Origin: an uncultured Chlorobiaceae bacterium
GTDB lineage: Bacteria > Bacteroidota > Chlorobiia > Chlorobiales > Chlorobiaceae
DNA: 38,166 nucleotides
Assembly: GCA_903994525.1 (NCBI GenBank)
Contig: CAJEXW010000023.1
Location: 1-38,166 of the forward strand
Direction of reading: 5' to 3'
A program made the position numbers and the translations under genes. This document shows positions 23,131 through 30,408 of the stretch, one piece after another (positions within the stretch are counted from its first letter, which is position 1; each line of letters starts with the position of its first letter). The notes beneath the pieces were generated by a model, which saw only the letters and a list, made by a program, of their open reading frames with translations, was not told the origin of the DNA and searched no databases.

Positions 23131-24042
23131 TTACAATGGATTGTCTATTACCGCATTGATTGGAGGAGTCTCAAGTTGATCATCAAGTTTCTTTTGAAGC
23201 AGTTTTATAAAGTTATCGATATCTCCGGGTGTTGCCGTTGTAATCGAGAGAAGAGCTGATTCAAATTGAGTATAAATTTCGTCGATGATTTTCAGGTGAT
23301 AGCGTTCTGTCCCCTCTTCGGTGGAGAGCACAAGATCGTAGATTAACCATGCAATATCAGCCTCAGATTTCTCTACCTGTTTTAACCGGGGAAGTGTCTC
23401 GAAAAAATTTTTATGTATTACCACGGCAGTTTTCTTTTTCCAGGTGTGGAGGATTCCTCCTTTGAACAGAAGCTGTGGGGCAAGGCGTTTGCGTGAAGAT
23501 GAAAGGTAATCGGGTCTCGGATAATTTGGCTGTGTTCTCCAGTCCATGCCAGCATTAGCCACCGGATCTGTCATGAAGTGTTCAAAAGGCTCCCTGACGT
23601 TTCCCGAAATGTAAACTGCTTGAATCTCAAGAGCACCAAAATCGATAACTTTGCCATTATTGTCGTAAGCGACAAGCACAATATCGATATTTCCTGCTGA
23701 TTTCCCGTCAGCATCGTTAAGCCTCACCTCTGTCAGTGAACTCCATGAGGTTGCTCTCTTGAAAAAGAAAGATGCGGCATTATCGGTAATAAGCCAATCC
23801 TCCCTGAACCTGATTGGGCAGGTGATAACTGGCTGGTTGTTGTGAAAAATACTGCATACACCAAGAGGATATTTTGCCTTGTCCTTTGTGCAATTCGGGA
23901 TTTTGTTGTTAAACGGGCAGAGCTTGTGCGCACGGAAGCGTTGAGCTTTGGCTGAGTGGTCAGTGATCGGATATCCAAAGACCTCTGCCAATGGTTGTAA
24001 AAAAGGAGCTTCCATCGTCACTATTTTTTCAGTTACCTTCAT
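23131..24042 (-). CDS. NotI-family Type II restriction endonuclease
   Basis: 303 residues. The N-terminal PLAEVFGYPITDHSAKAQRFRAHKLCPFNNKIPNCTKDKAKYPLGVCSI with its Cys set is the metal-binding segment of the NotI family. Then NIDIVLVAYDNNGKVIDFGALEIQAVYISG supplies a PD-(D/E)XK-type core (D...E-x-Q). FGALEIQAVY and TDPVANAGMDWRTQPNYPRPDYLSSSRKRLAPQL are also family-like. NotI itself cuts an 8-bp GC site; specificity here is not predicted. It is nuclease-first in the operon with the D12 methylase. Confidence 0.8.
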   Translation of the reverse strand: MKVTEKIVTMEAPFLQPLAEVFGYPITDHSAKAQRFRAHKLCPFNNKIPNCTKDKAKYPLGVCSIFHNNQPVITCPIRFREDWLITDNAASFFFKRATSWSSLTEVRLNDADGKSAGNIDIVLVAYDNNGKVIDFGALEIQAVYISGNVREPFEHFMTDPVANAGMDWRTQPNYPRPDYLSSSRKRLAPQLLFKGGILHTWKKKTAVVIHKNFFETLPRLKQVEKSEADIAWLIYDLVLSTEEGTERYHLKIIDEIYTQFESALLSITTATPGDIDNFIKLLQKKLDDQLETPPINAVIDNPL

Positions 24043-24141
24043 GTAAAGGGTTCAACCATCACAATAATACATTTTTTTAGATAACGCCAACAGGGTTTCA
24101 TCTATTGAAGGAAAGTGAGTATTCCAGTGTTCATCAACCAG

Positions 24142-24660
24142 CCCATTGAATGGGTCAACAGACGAAAGCTTCGTGCAAAGGATTCTGTCAACACGGTATG
24201 GTGGTTTAGTAAAAGCGACTTTCCGAAAGCCGATGTCAGGAAGGTACTGACTCCCTCTTCTGATCGTATGAAAAAATTGATTGATGACCCGGAAAGTTTC
24301 TACACACCCAAAAAACGCCCATCAGGCCATGACATCAGTGACGCGTTTGGCAAGGATAACGGTGGAGCAATTCCTTCAAACCTTCTCTCGATACCGAATA
24401 CCGACAGCAACTCGAGCTATCTGCTGATATGCAAGGAACTCGGCATTGAACGCCATCCGGCAAGATTCCCGTCAGACCGCGTTTTTTATCAAGATGCTGA
24501 CCGACGAGGACGATGTTGTGCTCGACATTTTTGAAGGTTCAAACACCACCGGATTCACTGCAGAAGCTCTCAGGCGAAAGTGGATAACTTTTGAGATCAA
24601 TCATGATTATCTCTCTTCATCAGCCTTCAGGTTCCTTGATGGACAAAGCAAAGTCAAAGG
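24142..24660 (+). pseudogene. beta-class methyltransferase fragment (copy G)
   Basis: This covers WVNRRKLRAKDSVNTVWWFSKSDF through TPKKRPSGHD... HPARFPSD, then, after the shared frame change, FFIKMLTDEDDVVLDIFEGSNTTGFTAEALRRKWITFEINHDYLSSSAFRFLDGQS. One Gly of motif I is Glu (DIFEGSN). The N-terminal motif IV part is missing and the end is cut after DGQS. Confidence 0.85.
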
Positions 24661-24885
24661 ATGAAATAAACCAGTGGAGCTGATCTGCAATTTCAGAGTA
24701 TTTTGTTTTAATGATCATCCAATATATATTTACGGATGTGAAGAGCCGACACGCCACGTCAATGGCATAGTTGGGTACGGCAGATTCATTCTGCCTGAAA
24801 TAATACAATGCAGCGGCACCTCAAACTCAAAAAAAACGAACGATAAAGACGATTCTCAAATAGAGTGCGGGTCTTGTTAAAATAT
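24661..24885. other. gap upstream of the FitAB-type pair
   Basis: No gene seen. A TGTTAAAAT word (24875-24883) resembles an extended -10, but it lies only 3 bp before the ribosome site, so it is a weak promoter candidate. Confidence 0.35.
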
Positions 24886-24896
24886 GGAGGTATCTC

Positions 24897-25145
24897 ATGA
24901 CTCAAGTTATTGTTTGCAATATCGAAGATGACATAAATGTCCTTCTTAAAGTGCGTGCTACCCAGCATGGCTGGAGTATGGAGGAAGAGGTTCGTCAGAT
25001 TCTGCGAAGTGCTGTCAGCAACGTGCGGCAAACTCGTCCAGGACTTGGCTCAAGCATCGCTGCCCGGTTTGAGGGCATAGGCCTTACAGTGCCGTTAGCT
25101 GAACTCCATGGAAACACCATTGAACCGATGGACTTTGGCTCATGA
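24897..25145 (+). CDS. FitA-type ribbon-helix-helix antitoxin
   Basis: 82 residues. VIVCNIEDDINVLLKVRATQHGWSMEEEVRQILRSAV (about 4-40) is the FitA/VapB-type ribbon-helix-helix with the ME.EVR.IL signature; the C-terminus is the toxin-binding tail. A strong ribosome site (GGAGG at 24886-24890) is followed by a 6-nt spacer. It overlaps the toxin by 4 nt. It probably represses its own operon with the toxin. Confidence 0.85.
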   Translation: MTQVIVCNIEDDINVLLKVRATQHGWSMEEEVRQILRSAVSNVRQTRPGLGSSIAARFEGIGLTVPLAELHGNTIEPMDFGS

Positions 25146-25567
25146 TTATTCTGGACACCAACGTTTTGTCTGGCCTGATGCAGCAGCAGCAAGACCCGCA
25201 GGTAGTGGCTTGGCTGGACGGTCAATCTGCCCAATCCATCTGGTTGAACAGCATCACGTTATTTGAAATCCAATTCGGTTTGGCCTTGCTGGCATTCGGT
25301 CGCCGCAAAAAATTGCTTCAGCAACGATTCGAGGCACTCTTGCAAGATGACCTGCAGAACCGTGTCTTGCTCTTTGATGCTAACGCTGCAACTCAATCTG
25401 CACAATTGGCGGCTGAGCGTAAGGCCTGTGGTCGTCCAGTAGATATGCGTGACACTTTTATTGCTGGTATTGTTTTGGCGCACAACGCAATCCTGGCAAC
25501 TCGTAACATTCGTCACTTTAGCGATTTATCTGTCACCGTCGTCAATCCTTGGGACTGGCAAGCCTGA
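25142..25567 (+). CDS. FitB/VapC-type PIN toxin
   Basis: 141 residues with MIILDTNVLSGLM (first Asp of the PIN site), WLNSITLFEIQFGLALL (conserved Glu), DMRDTFIAGIVLAHNAILATRNIRHFSDL (Asp pair and TRN..HF). All expected PIN acids are present, unlike the locus at 14848. It is the toxin of the module with the preceding FitA-type gene and looks intact. Confidence 0.9.
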   Translation: MIILDTNVLSGLMQQQQDPQVVAWLDGQSAQSIWLNSITLFEIQFGLALLAFGRRKKLLQQRFEALLQDDLQNRVLLFDANAATQSAQLAAERKACGRPVDMRDTFIAGIVLAHNAILATRNIRHFSDLSVTVVNPWDWQA

Positions 25568-25587
25568 AAAGAAAGTTGTTGCCTTCT

Positions 25588-25640
25588 TCACTTCCCCCGT
25601 TGAAGGAACAAATATCTCTCTTTCTGGCTTCAGCTCTTTT
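25588..25640 (+). pseudogene. DUF2442 scrap
   Basis: About 50 bp align with 4268-4320 of the intact DUF2442 gene (CACTTCCC..GTTGAAG, AACAAATATCTC, then TGGCTT..GCTCTT). No usable frame remains. Confidence 0.55.
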
Positions 25641-25721
25641 CTTTGCCCTCCCCCGTCCATCCATATTCCTGAAAATATTGACTTCACTGATGTTTGGATA
25701 CCGGACGAAAGCCACTTGAAT

Positions 25722-25778
25722 CAATTTCCGATGTCAGCAGGCTCAATTGAGCATTTATCACACGAATATGCTGGCGTT
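25722..25778 (-). pseudogene. PIN-gene scrap
   Basis: Matches 590-646 inside the minus-strand PIN gene; the word GCATTTATCACACGAATATG is identical. It corresponds to RQHIRVINARL near the C-terminus. It lies in the same orientation as the intact gene. Confidence 0.75.
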
Positions 25779-25821
25779 GTAAGCCTAACATTTTTTTAAA
25801 TTGAAGAGACCGAAAAAAAGA

Positions 25822-25925
25822 GATGAGAAGTATGGTTTGCCGGAATGAACATCAACCACTGGGCAGCGACAGCCGAGGAAGATTTGCATTCCATCCACGG
25901 CGCAAAGGATCTTCTTCACTCATGA
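25822..25925 (+). pseudogene. collapsed ParDE-type module
   Basis: It begins with the antitoxin tail DEKYGLPE and the same ATGA overlap as at 16304. A 26-residue frame (25845-25925) then joins the first 18 toxin codons (MNINHWAATAEEDLHSIH) to the last eight (GAKDLLHS). The joint is the word ATCCACG, present at both ends of the deleted part in the intact toxin (16304-16588). Confidence 0.75.
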
Positions 25926-25946
25926 GAAAAAAACTATAAACCTTCA

Positions 25947-28058
25947 ATGTCACTCCAAACCCAAACGCACAGCCAGACAGCAAATTTCATCTGGAGCATC
26001 TGCAATCTGCTCCGAGGTCCATACAAACGAAATGAATATCGGAAGGTCGTTCTTCCCTTGACGGTCTTGCGACGCTTTGACTGCATTCTTGAACCGACCA
26101 AAGGCAGGGTGCTTGAAGAGTTTGACAAGCTGAAGGGAAAGTCGGAAACCATTGTCAGCGCTCAACTGCGGACGATTACCGGCGTGCCCTTTTATAACCT
26201 TTCCAGGCTTACCTTCAAAAAGCTGCTCGACGATCCCAACCAGATTGCGCCCAACCTGAACAGCTACATCAACGCATTTTCGCCCAATGTGCGGCAGATA
26301 TTCGAGAAGTTTGACTTTGGCATTCAGGTGAACAGGATGGATGAGAAGAATCTGCTCTTCAATGTCATCAAGCGATTTGCCTCCGACGAGGTTGACCTGT
26401 CACCGCAGAAGATTGACAATATGCAGATGGGCTATGTGTTTGAAGAGATCATCAGGATAGGCGCTGAACAATCCAATGAGGAGGCTGGAGAGCACTTCAC
26501 ACCCCGCGAGGTGATCAAGCTGATGGTCAATCTGCTGCTCTCGCCGGAAACCGACCTGCGCAAGAGCCATGTAGTCAAGACGATTTATGATCCAGCCTGC
26601 GGCACTGGCGGGATGCTTTCGGTGGCGGAGAAGTACATCCGCGACCTCAATCGTGATGCCCAGCCGCATCTCTTCGGGCAGGACTGGAACGACGAAGCCT
26701 GGGCCGTCTGCCGGGCGGACATGCTCATTAAAGGGGAAGAATCTGACAACATCAAGCCCGACTGTACCTTTGAAAAGGATGGTTTCCCGAAAGCAAGGTT
26801 CGACTATATGCTGGCCAATCCGCCCTTTGGTGTGGAGTGGAAACAGCAGCAGCGTTTTATCGAAAATGAATTCTATACGCTTGGCTACGATGGTCGTTTT
26901 GGCGCAGGCACTCCCCGCATCAACGACGGCTCACTCCTTTTCCTTCAGCACATGATCTCCAAAATGCGCTCGCCGCAGGAGGGCGGAAGCCGCATCGGGA
27001 TTGTCTTTAACGGCTCACCGCTCTTTACCGGCGATGCAGGCAGCGGCGAATCCAACATACGGGAGTGGATTATCGAGAGCGACTGGCTCGAAGCCATTGT
27101 TGCCCTGCCGGATCAGCTCTTTTACAATACCGGCATCTCCACCTACATCTGGATCGTCACCAACCGCAAGGAGCCACGACGCGCAGGAAAAATCCAACTG
27201 ATCGACGCTCGCGGATACTTTGTAAAAATGCGCAAAAGCCTGGGGAACAAGCGGAACCAGATCGGTGACGGCGAAGAGAACCGCCCCGACCAGATTGGCG
27301 AAATCAGCCGCATCTATGGCAACTTCACCCACAACGAAACCCGGGCGGTAGCGAGTGACGGTATCACGAAACCGGTTATTGTCAGCAAGATTTTTTATAA
27401 CACCGACTTTGGCTATAACAAAATCACGGTGGAGCGTCCTTTGCGCCTGAACTTCCGGGCAAGCGCCGAACGGATTGCCCTGCTTGACGACCTGCGCGGA
27501 TTCCGGAAGATTGCCGAAAGCGACAAGAAAAACGAAACCATTCGCCAGCAGGAGATTGAAGCGGGAATACAACGGCAGACAGCCATCAAGACACTGCTTT
27601 CAGACCTCGGCAAGGCAACCAATGAGCAGCTCTTCATGGAGCGTATCACCTTCCTGAAAGAGCTCAAGGCCATTGACCATAAATCAGGAGTGCGCCTGGG
27701 CACACCGGAGTTGAAGCTGGTACTCGAAGCGATTGGAGAAAAAGATGAGAGTGCCGAAATCTGCCGCGACCTGAAAGGCAACCCTGAGCCTGATGCCGAC
27801 CTGCGCGATACCGAAAATGTGCCACTCAAGGAGAACATCGAGGAGTACTTCAAGCGCGAAGTACTGCCCCATGTGCCGGATGCATGGATTGACCAGAGCA
27901 AAACCAAAGTGGGCTACGAAATTCCCTTGAACCGTCATTTTTACCGCTACGAACCGCCCCGTTCGCTTGAAGCCATTGCCGCTGATGTGAAAGTGCTTGA
28001 AACGGAGATAGTGGCAATGCTTGCGGAGATTACTGGTAGTGCGGAGGTGACGGCATGA
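25947..28058 (+). CDS. hsdM: Type I restriction-modification methyltransferase HsdM
   Basis: 703 residues. The N-terminal HsdM helical domain (FIWSICNLLRGPYKRNEYRKVVLPLTVLRRFD) is followed by FEEIIR..., HFTPREVIKLMVNLLL (about 182), DPACGTGGMLSVAE (AdoMet motif I, about 214) and ANPPFGVEW (motif IV NPPF, about 290). A long C-terminal region follows, longer than in short HsdM types. HsdM methylates adenine within the site chosen by HsdS. It overlaps the DUF1016 gene by 4 nt. Its last ten residues (EITGSAEVTA) are repeated exactly at the end of the DUF1016 protein. Confidence 0.95.
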   Translation: MSLQTQTHSQTANFIWSICNLLRGPYKRNEYRKVVLPLTVLRRFDCILEPTKGRVLEEFDKLKGKSETIVSAQLRTITGVPFYNLSRLTFKKLLDDPNQIAPNLNSYINAFSPNVRQIFEKFDFGIQVNRMDEKNLLFNVIKRFASDEVDLSPQKIDNMQMGYVFEEIIRIGAEQSNEEAGEHFTPREVIKLMVNLLLSPETDLRKSHVVKTIYDPACGTGGMLSVAEKYIRDLNRDAQPHLFGQDWNDEAWAVCRADMLIKGEESDNIKPDCTFEKDGFPKARFDYMLANPPFGVEWKQQQRFIENEFYTLGYDGRFGAGTPRINDGSLLFLQHMISKMRSPQEGGSRIGIVFNGSPLFTGDAGSGESNIREWIIESDWLEAIVALPDQLFYNTGISTYIWIVTNRKEPRRAGKIQLIDARGYFVKMRKSLGNKRNQIGDGEENRPDQIGEISRIYGNFTHNETRAVASDGITKPVIVSKIFYNTDFGYNKITVERPLRLNFRASAERIALLDDLRGFRKIAESDKKNETIRQQEIEAGIQRQTAIKTLLSDLGKATNEQLFMERITFLKELKAIDHKSGVRLGTPELKLVLEAIGEKDESAEICRDLKGNPEPDADLRDTENVPLKENIEEYFKREVLPHVPDAWIDQSKTKVGYEIPLNRHFYRYEPPRSLEAIAADVKVLETEIVAMLAEITGSAEVTA

Positions 28059-28059
28059 A
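28026..28059. repeat. 34-bp direct repeat, left copy
   Basis: Identical to 29060-29093. It spans the last ten codons of hsdM, the ribosome site GGAGG and the ATGAA start of the next gene. Confidence 0.95.
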
Positions 28060-29092
28060 ACATCCACAGAAAAAACCTGAGGCTGATTTTGATCACATTC
28101 TTGATATCATCCATCAAGGAAAAAATCAAGCATTGCAAGCAATCAATATTGCCTTGATAGAGACCTATTGGCAGGTTGGTCGTTATCTGTCGCAAAAAGT
28201 AGCTAATTCCGGTTGGGGGAAAGGTATCGTCAAGCAATTATCTGAGTGGATAGCCAACAAAGCGCCTGAGGTAAAAGGCTTTTCAGCTCAAAACTTATGG
28301 CGGATGAAGCAGCTTTTTGAAGCTTATCGAGACAATACAAAACTCTCGGCACTGCTGAGAGTTTTATCATGGACGCATCATTGCATCCTTTTGGCTCAAT
28401 GCAAAACAGATGAAGAGCGCTGTTTTTACGCGGAACTGTGTGCCAGCTCAACCTGGTCATCACGAGAACTTGAGCATCAAATCAAACGGGGAGTTTTTGA
28501 GCGCATATCGCTTGCCGGTAAAAAACTCTCGCCGGTGATGAGAGAATTACCGCAGGATGTAACCGACATTTTTAAAGACAGCTACCTTCTTGATTTTCTT
28601 GATCTTCCCGAACAACACATTGAAAAAGACTTGCAGTTCGCTTTTGTCAAAAACCTGCGCCGTTTTTTAACGGAATTGGGACATGGGTTCTGCTTTGTGG
28701 GTGAAAAGGTTCGCCTGGAAGTTGGCAATACCAATTTTGAGCTCGATTTATTGTTTTTTCACCGTGATTTGCAATGCCTTGTCGCCTTTGAATTGAAAAC
28801 CGGCAAGTTCCAGCCTGAACATCTTGGACAATTATCGTTTTATCTGGAAGCGATTGACCGTGACCATAAACGCCCACACGAAAATCCAAGTATCGGGGTA
28901 TTATTGTGCAGAAGCAAGGATGATGAAGTTGTTGAATATGCACTAAGCCGGACACTTTCACCAGCGTTGGTCGCTGAATATGAAACCAGATTGATACCGA
29001 AAGCGCTGTTAAAACAGAAGCTCCAAGAATGGTCAAGACTCATTGAAGAAAAGCAAGCTGAGATTACTGGTAGTGCGGAGGTGACGGCATGA
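28055..29092 (+). CDS. DUF1016 / PDDEXK nuclease-domain protein (YhcG-like)
   Basis: 345 residues. The N-terminal DUF1016 domain (NIALIETYWQVGRYLSQKV...WGKGIVKQLSEWI, FSAQNLWRMKQLFEAY, LSWTHHCILLAQCK, WSSRELEHQIKRGVFER) precedes a C-terminal PDDEXK-type nuclease fold (FVGEKVRLEVGNTNFELDLLFFHRDLQCLVAFELKTGKFQPEHLGQLSFYL): D at LDLLF, E-L-K at FELKTG. Proteins like this often accompany Type I R-M genes; their role is not fixed. It is inserted between hsdM and hsdS, flanked by the 34-bp direct repeat, and coupled to both neighbours by ATGA overlaps. Confidence 0.9.
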   Translation: MKHPQKKPEADFDHILDIIHQGKNQALQAINIALIETYWQVGRYLSQKVANSGWGKGIVKQLSEWIANKAPEVKGFSAQNLWRMKQLFEAYRDNTKLSALLRVLSWTHHCILLAQCKTDEERCFYAELCASSTWSSRELEHQIKRGVFERISLAGKKLSPVMRELPQDVTDIFKDSYLLDFLDLPEQHIEKDLQFAFVKNLRRFLTELGHGFCFVGEKVRLEVGNTNFELDLLFFHRDLQCLVAFELKTGKFQPEHLGQLSFYLEAIDRDHKRPHENPSIGVLLCRSKDDEVVEYALSRTLSPALVAEYETRLIPKALLKQKLQEWSRLIEEKQAEITGSAEVTA

Positions 29093-29093
29093 A
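29060..29093. repeat. 34-bp direct repeat, right copy
   Basis: Identical to 28026-28059. It ends the DUF1016 gene and carries the ribosome site (GGAGG) and ATG of hsdS. Offset between copies 1034 bp. Confidence 0.95.
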
Positions 29094-30273
29094 GACGAAA
29101 ACCTATCCAAAATACAAATTCTCCGGCGTTGAATGGCTGGGTGATGTGCCGGAGCATTGGGAGGTGACATCCCTGAAATTTATTTGCCGATTTGCTTATG
29201 GAGATTCATTGGCTTCTGAAGATCGAGAAGACGGTGATTATTTGGTTTTTGGCTCTAACGGTCCCGTTGGTACCCACAAGCTCCCAAATACAACAAAGCC
29301 AGTGATTGTTGTTGGCAGAAAAGGTTCTTATGGAAAGATTAATTATTCTGACAACCAAATATTTGCAATCGATACAACCTATTTTATTGATAGCCGTTAT
29401 ACCACACAATCTATTCAATGGCTTAAATTATCACTACTTACATTGTGTCTTGATATTGGTTCAAAAGATTCAGCAGTACCTGGGCTTGCCAGAGAGGATG
29501 CGTATAAAAAAAGATTACCCCTTCCTCCACTCCCTGAACAGCAAGCCATTGCGGCCTTTCTCGACCGCGAGACCGGACGCATTGACGCGCTTATCGGCAA
29601 AAAGAAGAAACTGCTTTCCCTGCTGGCCGAACAGCGCACCGCCCTCATTTCCCGCGCAGTCACCAACGGGCTGAATCCATCGGTCAAGCTGAAACCCTCC
29701 GGTGTGGAATGGCTGGGAGATGTGCCGGAGCATTGGGAGGTGAAAAAACTGAAATGGGCATATCAAAGCATTAGAAGTGGTGATGGAATCTCTCCAGATG
29801 ATATTGAACCTATTGGGTCGTATCCCGTCTATGGGGGAAATGGCGTAATGGGTTACACTGAAATGTATAATTCGAAACATGAAGATATCATCATCGGACG
29901 TGTAGGAGCAAAATGCGGTAATGTGTATTTGATTGATGGACCAAAGTGGATTAGTGATAATGCATTAAAACTCAATATCCACAAGGTGAGCAGGAAATAC
30001 CTCGCGTTGGTTCTTGAGGAACGAAACTTAAATCAACTTGCAAATCAAAATGCTCAGCCGTTAATAACTGGAAGCATGGTCGGCAACCAATTCATTACTC
30101 TCCCTCCCCTACCCGAACAGCAAGCCATTGCAGCATTTCTCGACCGCGAGACCGCGAAAATTGACACACTTTCGGCGAAGGTTCAGACGGCCATCGAACG
30201 CCTCAAGGAATACCGCACGGCCCTCATCAGCGCAGCGGTAACAGGAAAGATTGACGTGCGGGAGGCAGTATAA
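29089..30273 (+). CDS. hsdS: Type I restriction specificity subunit HsdS
   Basis: 394 residues in two half-repeats. Each starts (F/P)SGVEWLGDVPEHWEV, has its own target-recognition domain (about 22-140 and 219-340), and ends LPPLPEQQAIAAFLDRET followed by a helical spacer and a RTALIS.AVT end. The repeated DNA (29120-29163 and 29696-29740; 29521-29570 and 30104-30153) would allow TRD exchange by recombination. Each TRD reads half of a bipartite site. The gene is intact and translationally coupled to the DUF1016 gene. Confidence 0.95.
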   Translation: MKTKTYPKYKFSGVEWLGDVPEHWEVTSLKFICRFAYGDSLASEDREDGDYLVFGSNGPVGTHKLPNTTKPVIVVGRKGSYGKINYSDNQIFAIDTTYFIDSRYTTQSIQWLKLSLLTLCLDIGSKDSAVPGLAREDAYKKRLPLPPLPEQQAIAAFLDRETGRIDALIGKKKKLLSLLAEQRTALISRAVTNGLNPSVKLKPSGVEWLGDVPEHWEVKKLKWAYQSIRSGDGISPDDIEPIGSYPVYGGNGVMGYTEMYNSKHEDIIIGRVGAKCGNVYLIDGPKWISDNALKLNIHKVSRKYLALVLEERNLNQLANQNAQPLITGSMVGNQFITLPPLPEQQAIAAFLDRETAKIDTLSAKVQTAIERLKEYRTALISAAVTGKIDVREAV

Positions 30274-30278
30274 ATGGC

Positions 30279-30303
30279 AACTGTTGCAAAATTCGCAACA
30301 GTT
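30279..30303. repeat. 25-bp palindrome after hsdS
   Basis: Arms AACTGTTGCAAA and TTCGCAACAGTT around one A, one mismatch. It begins 5 bp after the hsdS stop and lies at the start of a short frame MATVAKFATVRTVNDYLM (30275 on). Confidence 0.85.
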
Positions 30304-30363
30304 CGAACTGTCAATGATTACTTGATGGTTCAAACCATGACAAAAATCGGGAGTCTGTAATGG

Positions 30364-30384
30364 AATGTGCGAAAAATGCACATT
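30364..30384. repeat. palindrome AATGTGC/GCACATT
   Basis: Perfect 7-bp arms around GAAAAAT. It lies in a 19-codon frame (30361 on, MECAKNAHCKTIGLSLNE) that ends inside the fic start. The collapsed copy at 13614-13634 preserves it. Confidence 0.9.
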
Positions 30385-30408
30385 GCAAAACCATCGGGCT
30401 CTCTTTAA

